Part shown: positions 9,097 through 15,884 of the stretch, in pieces | Layout: each line of letters opens with the position of its first letter | How positions within the stretch are numbered: position 1 is the stretch's first letter | Assembly: GCA_963747715.1 (NCBI GenBank) | Contig: CAVVGB010000008.1 | Span: 62,001 to 126,000 of the forward strand | Direction of reading: 5' to 3' | Source: CAVVGB01 sp963747715 | GTDB lineage: Bacteria; Actinomycetota; Thermoleophilia; Gaiellales; Gaiellaceae | DNA: 64,000 nt | Position numbers and translations under genes: made by a program | Notes under the pieces: model-generated | Databases searched by the model: none | The model's input: the letters and a program-made list of their open reading frames with translations, nothing else | What the model was told of the DNA's origin: nothing

Positions 9097-9759
9097 ATGG
9101 CGTCTTCGCCGCTTGGAGCCGCCCGCCTGCGCCGGCGCCTCACCATCGAGGAGGCCGCCGCACGCGCCGAGATGGACGTCGACGCGCTGCGCTCGCTCGA
9201 GGAGAACCGCGTGTGGCGCTTCGGTTCGAACGCCGACGCGATCGCCTCCGCCCTCGTGTACGCGGCCGCGCTCGGCGTCTCCGAGCGTGAAGCTCGCGAG
9301 CTGGCGGGCCTTCCCGTCCGCCCGCGCCTCATCGAACCGTGGTGGCGGCGCCGGTGGCTGGCCGTGGGAAGTGCCGCGTGCGCCCTCGCCGCCGGGGTTG
9401 CACTGTTCCTGCAGCCGAGCTTGGGGCGCAACGAGTCGCGCGCGGCCATTCCGCCCGCGGTTCCGTCGAAGCCTGCACCGGCGAAGCTGCCGGAGCGCTG
9501 GGAGATCCAGGTCGACGTCTACAACGGCACGCGGGTCGGTAATGCCGCCGCGAGCGTCGCAAACGACGTGGCCGGCCTCGCGTACCGGATGGGCGAGGTC
9601 GGCAACGCGAAGCGCCGCGACTACACGAAGACGCTCGTGTACTACCCGCCGGGCGGCGAAGAGATCGGCAGGCGCCTCGCGTCCGAGCTCGGCGTCGAGA
9701 CGGCCGCGCTGCCGTCCGGGGACGACCCGCTCCGCCTCGTCGTCATCGTCGGCCGGTAG
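9097..9759 (+). CDS. HTH, membrane anchor and LytR_C domain protein
   Basis: A 220-residue three-part protein. Residues 8-70 look like a RodZ/XRE-type helix-turn-helix (RRRLTIEEAAARAEMDVDAL). One membrane helix follows at about residues 88-107 (WLAVGSAACALAAGVALFL). The outside part from residue 140 is a LytR_C domain (VDVYNGTRVGNAAASVAND, later TLVYYPPGGEEIGRRL). LytR_C domains occur with LytR-CpsA-Psr cell-wall ligases, so a role in envelope assembly is plausible. It is convergent with the anti-sigma gene, 3 bp apart. Confidence 0.8.
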   Translation: MASSPLGAARLRRRLTIEEAAARAEMDVDALRSLEENRVWRFGSNADAIASALVYAAALGVSEREARELAGLPVRPRLIEPWWRRRWLAVGSAACALAAGVALFLQPSLGRNESRAAIPPAVPSKPAPAKLPERWEIQVDVYNGTRVGNAAASVANDVAGLAYRMGEVGNAKRRDYTKTLVYYPPGGEEIGRRLASELGVETAALPSGDDPLRLVVIVGR

Positions 9760-9762
9760 CGG

Positions 9763-9993
9763 CTAGAGAGGCGTCCGCAGCGACGCGAGCTTCGCCTTGA
9801 GGTCGGGCGGCATCGGCTCGCTCACCGCCTGGCGCACGAACTGGCGCAGGCTTTCCTCGAAGCGGTAGCGCTTCGCGCAGTAGGAGCACTTGTTCAGGTG
9901 CTCCTCGGCCTCGGCCCGCTCCTGGTCGCTCAGGACGCGGTCGAGATAGGGCTGAAGCATCTCCTCACACTGCTCGCATGGATCGATCATCAC
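9763..9993 (-). CDS. Zinc-binding anti-sigma factor (RsrA-like, ZAS)
   Basis: A 76-residue soluble anti-sigma with the ZAS signature H-x3-C-x2-C (His32, Cys36, Cys39) plus Cys6 and Cys9 near the N-terminus. In the RsrA family, thiol oxidation of these ligands releases zinc and the partner sigma. The GTG start (9993) sits in the GTGA overlap with the sigma stop; ATG is the second codon. Overlap with a SigR-like gene and a SigR-type promoter upstream support a redox-sensing pair. The partner assignment is inference from position. Confidence 0.87.
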   Translation of the reverse strand: MMIDPCEQCEEMLQPYLDRVLSDQERAEAEEHLNKCSYCAKRYRFEESLRQFVRQAVSEPMPPDLKAKLASLRTPL

Positions 9994-10568
9994 GGCGTCT
10001 CCCCTACGGTGGCCTCGGCGAGCCCGCTCTTCAGGACGCGGCGCCCGCGATGGAGGCGCGACATGACGGTGCCGATCGGGATGTCGAGGATCTGCGCCGC
10101 CTCCTGGTAGCTGAAGTCTCCGATGTCGACGAGAACGATCACGTCACGGAAATCGTGCGGCACAGCCGAGAGAGCTTGCACGACGCCTTCCTGCGAGAGC
10201 CGGTCGGCCACTCGCTCCTCGTCGTTCGAGCCGCTCGACTCTTCGAGCCGGTTGTAGAGGAAGTAGTCACCCTCCTCCATCGGCTGCGTGGCGGGCGTGC
10301 GCTGCTCGCGCCGGCCACGGTCGATGTTGAGGTTCGTGAGGATGCGTAGGAGCCACGCGCGCAGGTTCGTCCCCGGCGTGTAGGAACGCCAGCTTCGGAA
10401 GGCCCGCGCGTAGGTGTCCTGGACGAGGTCCTCGGCCTCCTCACGCGAAGAGACGAGCCGTCGGGCGACCCGGTACACCTGGTCGGACAGCTCCAGCACC
10501 TCCTCTTCGAAGCGAACGCGGTCGCGTTCCTGCTCTGCGATGCGACGGGCATCGGTCTCGGGGCTCAT
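9990..10568 (-). CDS. ECF RNA polymerase sigma factor (SigR/SigH-like)
   Basis: A 192-residue sigma-70 family ECF factor. Region 2 reads EDLVQDTYARAFRSWRSY and GTNLRAWLLRILTNLNIDRGR, close to the SigR/SigH group. Region 4 has the helix-turn-helix FSYQEAAQILDIPIGTVMSRLHRGRRVLK. ATG 10568 (SPETDARR) was chosen over an upstream extension because it lies 22 nt below a perfect SigR-type promoter, and the upstream residues are arginine-rich read-through. It is probably co-transcribed with the overlapping anti-sigma gene. Expected targets are thiol and protein-quality genes. Confidence 0.9.
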   Translation of the reverse strand: MSPETDARRIAEQERDRVRFEEEVLELSDQVYRVARRLVSSREEAEDLVQDTYARAFRSWRSYTPGTNLRAWLLRILTNLNIDRGRREQRTPATQPMEEGDYFLYNRLEESSGSNDEERVADRLSQEGVVQALSAVPHDFRDVIVLVDIGDFSYQEAAQILDIPIGTVMSRLHRGRRVLKSGLAEATVGETP

Positions 10569-10590
10569 GGCCCCTGACAGTAACAGTGGG

Positions 10591-10616
10591 AACGACGGCG
10601 AACCGGCGGTTATTCC
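10591..10616 (-). promoter_or_regulatory. SigR-type promoter of the ECF sigma gene
   Basis: On the minus strand the sequence is GGAAT, exactly 18 bases, then GTT, which is the -35/-10 consensus of SigR-family sigmas. The -10 GTT ends 22 nt before the ECF start codon. The -35 overlaps the stop codon of the upstream HMA gene. The seen match implies autoregulation; activity is inference. Confidence 0.75.
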
Positions 10617-10834
10617 GAGGGTCTGAAGCCGGCGCGCTCGAGCGCGCGCATGATCTCGTCGCGCGCGAGCCGTTCGTCGTCCCATGAGAGCGTGACCTGA
10701 CCCATGAGGTTGGCGTTCGCCTGCTCCAAGCCCTCGAGCGGCTGGAGCGCGAGGCCGAGCCGCTGCACGCAGCCTTCGCAGCGAATGCCGGTCACCTGCA
10801 CGGTTTCAGTGCGGACTGCCATCGACTCCATCAT
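10610..10834 (-). CDS. Heavy-metal-associated (HMA) domain protein, CopZ-like
   Basis: A 74-residue single HMA domain with the metal motif GIRCEGC (cysteines at residues 19 and 22) in the expected beta-alpha-beta-beta-alpha-beta pattern. Such proteins carry Cu(I) or similar soft metals to a P-type ATPase or regulator. The usual methionine of GMxCxxC is replaced by isoleucine. Its start lies 29 bp inside the GCS2 gene and its stop carries the SigR promoter, so it bridges a thiol-synthesis gene and a thiol-stress sigma. No copper ATPase is in the window. Confidence 0.85.
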   Translation of the reverse strand: MMESMAVRTETVQVTGIRCEGCVQRLGLALQPLEGLEQANANLMGQVTLSWDDERLARDEIMRALERAGFRPSE

Positions 10835-11888
10835 ATGTAGCGCTCACCAGTCTCTCGCAGAGCGCGCGCAGCCCTTGTGCCCGTCCGAGCGCGAGTTGGT
10901 CGTCCGCCTGAGCGAGACCTTCGAGCCGTCCGAGGAACGCGCCGCCGTCAAGGCCGTCGGCCGCCGGCGCGACACGTTCGAGCAGCTCACGGAGCAGCTC
11001 GTCCACGCCCGCCAGACGCCGTCCGTCCGGATGGATGAGCTCGGCCGCATGTCCGAAGCGCGCCGCCGCCCAGCGGTTCTGCGCGTAGATCCCGCGATCG
11101 GCCGGCTCGTCCCCCTCTGCCGAGGCGACCAGGGCCTGTATGAGCGACGCGATCGCGATGGTCGCGTCGAGACGCGTGGGCTGGTCAGGCACGCGCACCT
11201 CAAGCGTCCCGAAGCGGGGATGCGGCCGCACGTCCCACCAGATGCGCGTGTACGCATCGGCGAGACCGAGCTCGAGCAGTCGCTCCGCGAACTGCTCCCA
11301 CTTCTCGTACGACGCGAACACGGGTGGCGCACCGCTGCGCGGGAGAAGCCCGAGGGTCTCGGCCCGGGCGGACGCCATTCCCGTCTCCGCGCCCGCGAGG
11401 TACGGCGAGTTGGCGGACAGCGCAAGCACGACCGGCAACCACGGCAACACGCCCTCGAGCGCGTGCATGCACGCCTCGGCGCTCGCGACGCCGACGTGCA
11501 CGTGCAGCCCGCAGACGTACTGGCGGCGCGCGGAAGGGCCCGCGTACTCGACGAAGCTCAAGTAGGCCGGGTCCTGCGTGATGGGCTGCTCCTCGGAGAC
11601 GGCCGTCGGCCAACTCCCTGAGGCAGCGAGAGCCAGCCCGTCACGCGCTGCCCGACGCAGGGCCTCAGCGCGCAGCTCGGCGAGCTCGGTGCGGGCCTGC
11701 GCGACGTCGGCACAGACGCCGGTGTTGAGCTCGACGACGGACGCATGGAGCTCAGCCTTGAAGCGTGTGCCGTCGAGCCACTCGCTCGGCACCGGGATCG
11801 GCTCGAGCCGTTCGCCGTCCAGCACGACGAGCTCCTCTTCGATCCCGACCGACCACGGTGGGCTCTGGCCGAACGCGTGCGCGATCAC
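10806..11888 (-). CDS. Carboxylate-amine ligase, glutamate-cysteine ligase type 2 (YbdK/GCS2)
   Basis: A 360-residue member of the GCS2 family, which forms gamma-glutamyl-amine or gamma-glutamylcysteine bonds with ATP. It shows SVGIEEELVVLD (metal/ATP acidic residues), FKAELHASVVELNTGVC, YVCGLHVHVGVAS and the C-terminal WAAARFGHAAELIHPDG. GTG 11888 gives the family-typical N-terminus IAHAFGQSPPWSVGIEEE. An in-frame ATG at 11918 would add ten residues encoded by the edge of a dispersed repeat, so I prefer GTG. The neighbouring HMA and SigR-like genes suggest a role in thiol metabolism. Confidence 0.87.
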   Translation of the reverse strand: MIAHAFGQSPPWSVGIEEELVVLDGERLEPIPVPSEWLDGTRFKAELHASVVELNTGVCADVAQARTELAELRAEALRRAARDGLALAASGSWPTAVSEEQPITQDPAYLSFVEYAGPSARRQYVCGLHVHVGVASAEACMHALEGVLPWLPVVLALSANSPYLAGAETGMASARAETLGLLPRSGAPPVFASYEKWEQFAERLLELGLADAYTRIWWDVRPHPRFGTLEVRVPDQPTRLDATIAIASLIQALVASAEGDEPADRGIYAQNRWAAARFGHAAELIHPDGRRLAGVDELLRELLERVAPAADGLDGGAFLGRLEGLAQADDQLALGRAQGLRALCERLVSATYDGVDGSPH

Positions 11889-11898
11889 CGCGCGAGTT

Positions 11899-12066
11899 AG
11901 GAGGACTTGACGAAACATCAGCTGTACCGCAGGGCCGCACCGGATCGCCGCGAGGCTGCGTCCTCGGTCGCGCCCGTATTCATTTCAATACGAACGCTCC
12001 CTGCGTCCGTTGCCTCGACGACGCCCAGCGCACCCCTACGGGGGGCGACGTTCCGCCAAGCCCTCC
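11899..12066 (+). repeat. Long-hairpin dispersed repeat, copy 1
   Basis: A 168-bp element between htrA and GCS2. Its ends are inverted repeats: GGAGGACTTGACG at 11900 and, on the other strand, GGAGGGCTTGGCGG from 12066. Inverted similarity continues with gaps to the tip at 11975-11990, CGTATT-CATTTC-AATACG. The whole copy is therefore one long imperfect hairpin. It matches 46766-46930 in inverted orientation over its full length, and 49373-49422 over the core (11958-12008). It may be a palindromic mobile element or a structured RNA; no transposase is present. Confidence 0.8.
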
Positions 12067-12075
12067 AAGAGGAGA

Positions 12076-12131
12076 GCCGGAGGCCCGGGCAGGCAACGGG
12101 CCTCCGGCGGGAGCGCCTTGGGGGAAGGCGC
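12076..12131 (-). terminator. Two stable hairpins downstream of htrA
   Basis: Directly after the htrA stop on the minus strand lies a perfect 7-bp stem (125-131 pairing with 113-119 of the 12,000 block, loop of five). It is followed by a perfect 12-bp stem with arms 12076-12087 and 12097-12108 and a 9-nt loop. There is no T-tract, so termination would be Rho-assisted or weak; the position fits the htrA 3' end. Confidence 0.55.
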
Positions 12132-12134
12132 GTC

Positions 12135-13301
12135 TTAGGGCGCTTGGCCTAGGTTGGCCGGCCTGCTCGCAAGAGTGACGGTGATCGTCTGCGTCTCGCC
12201 GTCGCGGCGAATCTCGAGCTCGAGCTGGTCGCCCGGCTCCTTCGAGGCGACGATCTTGCCGAGGTCGTTGGAGGAAGCGACGTCCTGGCCGTCCGCCTTG
12301 ACGATGATGTCACCGCCGAGCAGGTAGCTCTCGCCATCGACGACGACGTTCCTGTCGCCGCCCTGCAGGCCGGCGCGCTCGGCGGGGCTGTCGTCGTGCA
12401 CGCGCTGGACGAGCGCGCCCTGGTCGACGGGCAGGTTGAAATTCTCTGCAAGGTTCGCGTCGATGGTCGCCATCTCGACCCCGAGGTAGGCGTGCTCGAC
12501 CTTGCCCTCCTCGATCAACTGCGAGACGACTTCCTTGACGGTGTTGATGGGGATGGCGAAGCCGATGCCAACGTTGCCGCCCGTCTCGGTCTCGATCTGC
12601 GCGTTGACGCCGATGACCTCGCCGTTGGCGTTCAGCAGGGGGCCACCGGAGTTGCCGTGGTTGATGGCCGCGTCCGTCTGGATGACCTCGTCGATCGCGA
12701 ACCCGTCGGGAGCGGTGATGCGACGCTGAAGCGCGCTCACGATTCCGGCGGTGACGGTGCGCTCGAGGCTGAAGGGATTGCCGATCGCAATGACCGCGTC
12801 GCCGACGTTGACCGAGTCGGAATCGCCGAGCGGCAGCGACCTGAGAGCGCGCGCCTGCGCGTCGATCTCGAGGACGGCGATGTCCGTGGAGGGATCGCTC
12901 CCGATCACCTTGGCGTCCATGCGGTCCTCGCCGGAGAAGTTCACCTCGACCTTGCGCGCGCCTTCGATCACGTGGTAGTTCGTGATGATGTGGCCGGCGT
13001 TGTCGATGACGAAGCCCGACCCGCTCGCGCTCGACTCCTGCGCCCCGAAAAAGGGATTGTCGGAGGAGACCTGGGTCGCGATCACCTGCACGACGCCGCG
13101 GCCGGACTGTCTGTAGATCTCCGCGATCGTCTTGCCCTCCCCGTTGTCGAAGGCGGCCGGGGACTGCGTGGCCTGAGCGACCTCGCGGACGACGGTCGTT
13201 CCGCCGTCGCCTCCCACCGCCTCGTCGATGGCGAGCGCGGCACCTGCGCCGAGCAGGGCCGCCACGAGCAGAGTCCCGGTCCGAACGAGAAGCGATTGCA
13301 C
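12135..13301 (-). CDS. htrA: HtrA/DegP-like membrane-anchored serine protease with PDZ domain
   Basis: A 388-residue S1C protease. An N-terminal signal-anchor (TGTLLVAALLGAGAALAI) places the rest outside the membrane. The catalytic triad is His in IITNYHVIEG, Asp in STDIAVLEID and Ser in GNSGGPLLNANG. A PDZ domain covers about the last 100 residues (VHDDSPAERAGLQGGD, GGDIIVKADGQDV). It degrades or refolds damaged exported proteins. The GTG start is six bases from a TATAAC hexamer, so the mRNA is probably leaderless. Upstream direct repeats suggest control by an OmpR-family activator. Confidence 0.93.
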   Translation of the reverse strand: MQSLLVRTGTLLVAALLGAGAALAIDEAVGGDGGTTVVREVAQATQSPAAFDNGEGKTIAEIYRQSGRGVVQVIATQVSSDNPFFGAQESSASGSGFVIDNAGHIITNYHVIEGARKVEVNFSGEDRMDAKVIGSDPSTDIAVLEIDAQARALRSLPLGDSDSVNVGDAVIAIGNPFSLERTVTAGIVSALQRRITAPDGFAIDEVIQTDAAINHGNSGGPLLNANGEVIGVNAQIETETGGNVGIGFAIPINTVKEVVSQLIEEGKVEHAYLGVEMATIDANLAENFNLPVDQGALVQRVHDDSPAERAGLQGGDRNVVVDGESYLLGGDIIVKADGQDVASSNDLGKIVASKEPGDQLELEIRRDGETQTITVTLASRPANLGQAP

Positions 13302-13307
13302 GCTTCG

Positions 13308-13313
13308 GTTATA
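13308..13313 (-). promoter_or_regulatory. htrA: Candidate -10 element of htrA
   Basis: TATAAC reads on the minus strand and ends six bases before the htrA GTG codon, so the transcript would start at or next to the start codon. No good -35 hexamer is present. The nearest TTAAG operator box lies 12 bp upstream, the arrangement seen at activator-dependent OmpR/PhoB promoters. Confidence 0.5.
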
Positions 13314-13324
13314 GCCGCAGGCCT

Positions 13325-13367
13325 CTTAAGCGCTTGTTGAGTGCGGTTAAGGCCACGTTAAGCGCCG
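13325..13367. promoter_or_regulatory. Four phased TTAAG/TTGAG direct repeats (candidate OmpR-family operator)
   Basis: The sequence holds cTTAAG (13325), gTTGAG (13336), gTTAAG (13346) and gTTAAG (13357), with spacings of 11, 10 and 11 bp, one helical turn each. Such tandem direct repeats are the usual binding pattern of PhoB/OmpR-type regulators. The block lies between the htrA -10 and the -35 of the amino-acid ABC operon and could serve both. The cognate regulator is unknown. Confidence 0.55.
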
Positions 13368-13379
13368 CTGAGGAAAGGG

Positions 13380-13408
13380 TTGGAGGACCGCGGCCCGAGT
13401 GGTAGATT
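13380..13408 (+). promoter_or_regulatory. Candidate sigma-70 promoter of the amino-acid ABC operon
   Basis: TTGGAG (13380-13385), a 17-bp spacer and TAGATT (13403-13408) lie 30 bp before the start codon. They are followed by an AAGGAGG ribosome site (13426-13432) six bases from ATG. Good agreement with housekeeping-sigma promoters of actinobacteria; not tested. Confidence 0.5.
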
Positions 13409-13438
13409 CGGCGCCCCCGGCCACGAAGGAGGCTCACG

Positions 13439-14278
13439 ATGCGGAAGGTGTTGCTGTTGCTCGTCCTCGCAATCCTTGCTCTGGGAGCGGGGTGCGGCGG
13501 AGACGACGAGGAGGCTCAGCCCACCGCGCCCGCCGGCACGGCCACCGAGCACGAGGAGCTCGACCTGACGGGAATCCTGAAGGAGGACGGAGTCCTCACC
13601 GTCGGCACGGAACCTCCGGCGCCGCCCTTCATCATCCCGCCCTTATCAAACCCCAGCGGCTTCGAGGTCGACATCGCCGAGGAGATCGGCACCCGCCTCG
13701 GGCTTGAGACGAAGTGGATCGAGTTCGTCTGGACGAACCTTTTCTCGCCGGCCCCGAAGCCGTTCGACTTCGACATCAACGAGACCACGATCACCGACGA
13801 GCGCGACCAGGTGGTCGACTTCAGCATCCCGTACTTCGAGGCGAACCAGGCGGTCCTCGTCCACAAGGGGACCGACGCGGAGAACGCCACGACCCTGGAA
13901 GGCGTGAAGGGACTTCTGCTGGGCGCGCAAGAGGCCACGACCGGGCTTGGTTACATCCGCGACACGATCGAGCCGTCGCAGAAGGAGCGGGTCTTCGCCA
14001 CGACGGCCGCCGCCAACCAGGCGCTCCTGAACGAGACGATCGACGCCTTCATCATCGACCTGCCGATCGCCGCCGGCCTCGTTGCCGAGAACCCGGACGA
14101 CCTCGTCGTCGTCGGTCAGTTCGTCACGAACGAAAACTGGGGGATCGTCTTCGAAGAAGGCAGTGAGTTGCGCGAGCACGTCGACGACATGCTCCAGGAG
14201 ATGATCGACGACGGGACGATGGCCGAGCTTCAGGACAAGTGGCTGCCAGGGACGACCGACGTCCCAGTCATCGAGTAG
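13439..14278 (+). CDS. Amino-acid ABC transporter substrate-binding lipoprotein
   Basis: A 279-residue SBP_bac_3 protein. The signal peptide MRKVLLLLVLAILALGAG ends in the lipobox LGAGC, so Cys is lipidated and the protein sits on the outer face of the membrane. The mature part has FEVDIAEEIGTRLG, the family motif after the first strand, and later NETTITDERDQVVDFSIPY. It binds a polar amino acid or amine for the permease and ATPase that follow within 11 and 1 bp. The adjacent Rieske/amine-oxidase pair hints at a methylated-amine ligand, which is speculation. Confidence 0.92.
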   Translation: MRKVLLLLVLAILALGAGCGGDDEEAQPTAPAGTATEHEELDLTGILKEDGVLTVGTEPPAPPFIIPPLSNPSGFEVDIAEEIGTRLGLETKWIEFVWTNLFSPAPKPFDFDINETTITDERDQVVDFSIPYFEANQAVLVHKGTDAENATTLEGVKGLLLGAQEATTGLGYIRDTIEPSQKERVFATTAAANQALLNETIDAFIIDLPIAAGLVAENPDDLVVVGQFVTNENWGIVFEEGSELREHVDDMLQEMIDDGTMAELQDKWLPGTTDVPVIE

Positions 14279-14288
14279 CACGGAACGG

Positions 14289-15122
14289 GTGAGCGGAGCG
14301 GCGGCGCTCGGAGACCTCCGAGCGGCCGCCGGCCGCCACTCGGTCCTGATCGCGTCGATCAGCACGGTCGTCTTCCTTGGGCTGCTCGCGCTCCTGTTCT
14401 TGCTCGCGCCGGGACGCGACGCGGTTCTCGAAGCGTTCTTCTCGCCCGAGCACTTCGCCGACTCGTTCGGAATGGTGTGGGAGGGCTTCAAGGTCAATCT
14501 CAAGCTGATGTTCGCCGCGCAGGCGATCGTCCTCGTCTTCGCGCTCCTGATCGCCGTCATTCGCGGGTTGCCGGGGCCCGCTGCTTTCCCGCTGCGCATG
14601 CTCGCTGTGGCCTACGTCGACTTCTTCCGAGGCGTGCCGCTCATCCTGGTCGTCCTCGTCATCGGTCTCGGCGTGCCGGCTCTCGGAATCGACCTCGTGT
14701 ACACGCGCGACCCCTTCTACTACGGGCTTGTCTCGCTGGTGCTGGTCTACTCGGCGTACGTCGCAGAGGTGTACCGCGCCGGAATCGAGTCGATCCATTC
14801 GAGCCAGACGGCCGCCGCCCGCTCGCTGGGTCTGTCCCACGGCCAGTCGCTGCGCTTCGTCGTGGTCCCCCAGGCCGTGCGGCGCGTGATCCCGCCGCTC
14901 CTCAACGACTTCATCGGGCTGCAGAAGGACACGGCGCTCGTCTCGTTCATCGGCGTGGCGGAAGCGGCGCGGCAAGCGCAGAGCTACACGGCCGTCACCT
15001 TCAACTTCACGGCCTACACCGTGGCTGCGGTCCTCTTCATCGCCCTGACGATCCCGCTCGCGCGCTTCACCGACTGGCTCGTCGAGCGCGACCGGCGCAG
15101 GATGAGGGCGTTGGGAGGATGA
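14289..15122 (+). CDS. Amino-acid ABC transporter permease (HisM family)
   Basis: A 277-residue integral membrane protein starting at GTG. Five to six helices are visible, including an N-terminal one (VLIASISTVVFLGLLALLFLL). The cytoplasmic EAA loop is AGIESIHSSQTAAARSLGLS, followed by VVPQAVRRVIPPLLNDFIGL, the hallmark of polar-amino-acid permeases. It forms the channel with the ATPase downstream; as only one permease gene is present, it is probably a homodimer. Confidence 0.93.
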   Translation: MSGAAALGDLRAAAGRHSVLIASISTVVFLGLLALLFLLAPGRDAVLEAFFSPEHFADSFGMVWEGFKVNLKLMFAAQAIVLVFALLIAVIRGLPGPAAFPLRMLAVAYVDFFRGVPLILVVLVIGLGVPALGIDLVYTRDPFYYGLVSLVLVYSAYVAEVYRAGIESIHSSQTAAARSLGLSHGQSLRFVVVPQAVRRVIPPLLNDFIGLQKDTALVSFIGVAEAARQAQSYTAVTFNFTAYTVAAVLFIALTIPLARFTDWLVERDRRRMRALGG

Positions 15123-15123
15123 G

Positions 15124-15882
15124 ATGAGCGCTCGAAGCGACGGCGCGCTCCGGCTCGAGGACGTTCACAAGTACTTCGGCAAGAACGAGGTGCTGAAGGG
15201 GATCGACCTGTCTGTCGCGCCGCACGAGGTCGTCTGCCTCATCGGGGCGTCTGGCTCCGGGAAGTCCACGCTCCTGAAGTGCATCAACCTTGTCGAGCCT
15301 GTTACGGCTGGACGCATCTTCGTCGAGGGCGAAGAGATCACCGCCCCGCGCATCGATGCCAACCGCATTCGGACGAAGATCGGCATCGTCTTCCAGGCTT
15401 TCAACCTGTTCCCGCACATGACCGTGCTTCGCAACATCACGCTGGCGCCGCGCAAGGTGCTCGGGAAGTCGAAGAACGAGGCAGAAGCGGAGGCGACCGA
15501 GCTCCTGACCCGCTTCGGGCTCCTCGACAAGAAGGACGAGTACCCCGACCGGCTCTCCGGGGGTCAGCAGCAGCGCGCGGCCATCGTGAGGGCGCTCGCC
15601 ATGCGCCCGCAGATCATGCTCCTGGACGAGGTCACGAGCGCGCTCGACCCTGAGCTCGTGGGCGGAGTGCTGAACGTCATCCGCGAGCTGGCCGACTCGG
15701 GCATGACGATGGTGATCGCGACACACGAGATGGCGTTCGCGCGCGAGATCGCGAACCGCGTCTGCTTCCTGGATGCGGGGGTGGTGCTCGAGGAGGGCCC
15801 GCCCGACCAGATCTTCAGCGCGCCGACGAACAAGCGCACGCAGCAGTTCCTTCAGCGCATCATCGAGGCCGGGCGACTGTAG
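15124..15882 (+). CDS. Amino-acid ABC transporter ATP-binding protein (GlnQ/HisP family)
   Basis: A 252-residue ATPase that powers the importer. Walker A is GASGSGKST, the Q-loop FQAFNLFPHMTV, the signature LSGGQQQR, and Walker B with D-loop LLDEVTSALDPE; the switch histidine is in IATHEMAFA. It starts one base after the permease stop and completes the three-gene operon. There is no regulatory C-terminal domain. It is convergent with the Rieske gene, 2 bp apart. Confidence 0.95.
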   Translation: MSARSDGALRLEDVHKYFGKNEVLKGIDLSVAPHEVVCLIGASGSGKSTLLKCINLVEPVTAGRIFVEGEEITAPRIDANRIRTKIGIVFQAFNLFPHMTVLRNITLAPRKVLGKSKNEAEAEATELLTRFGLLDKKDEYPDRLSGGQQQRAAIVRALAMRPQIMLLDEVTSALDPELVGGVLNVIRELADSGMTMVIATHEMAFAREIANRVCFLDAGVVLEEGPPDQIFSAPTNKRTQQFLQRIIEAGRL

Positions 15883-15884
15883 GG

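Noticed and set aside
11907..12152. Possible 81-aa gene starting TTG inside hairpin repeat copy 1, similar to the zwf tail
   Set aside because: Its similarity to the zwf extension comes from the repeat. Internal indels between copies shift the frame and compensate later, so protein sequence is not what is conserved, and the ribosome site is only two bases from the TTG.
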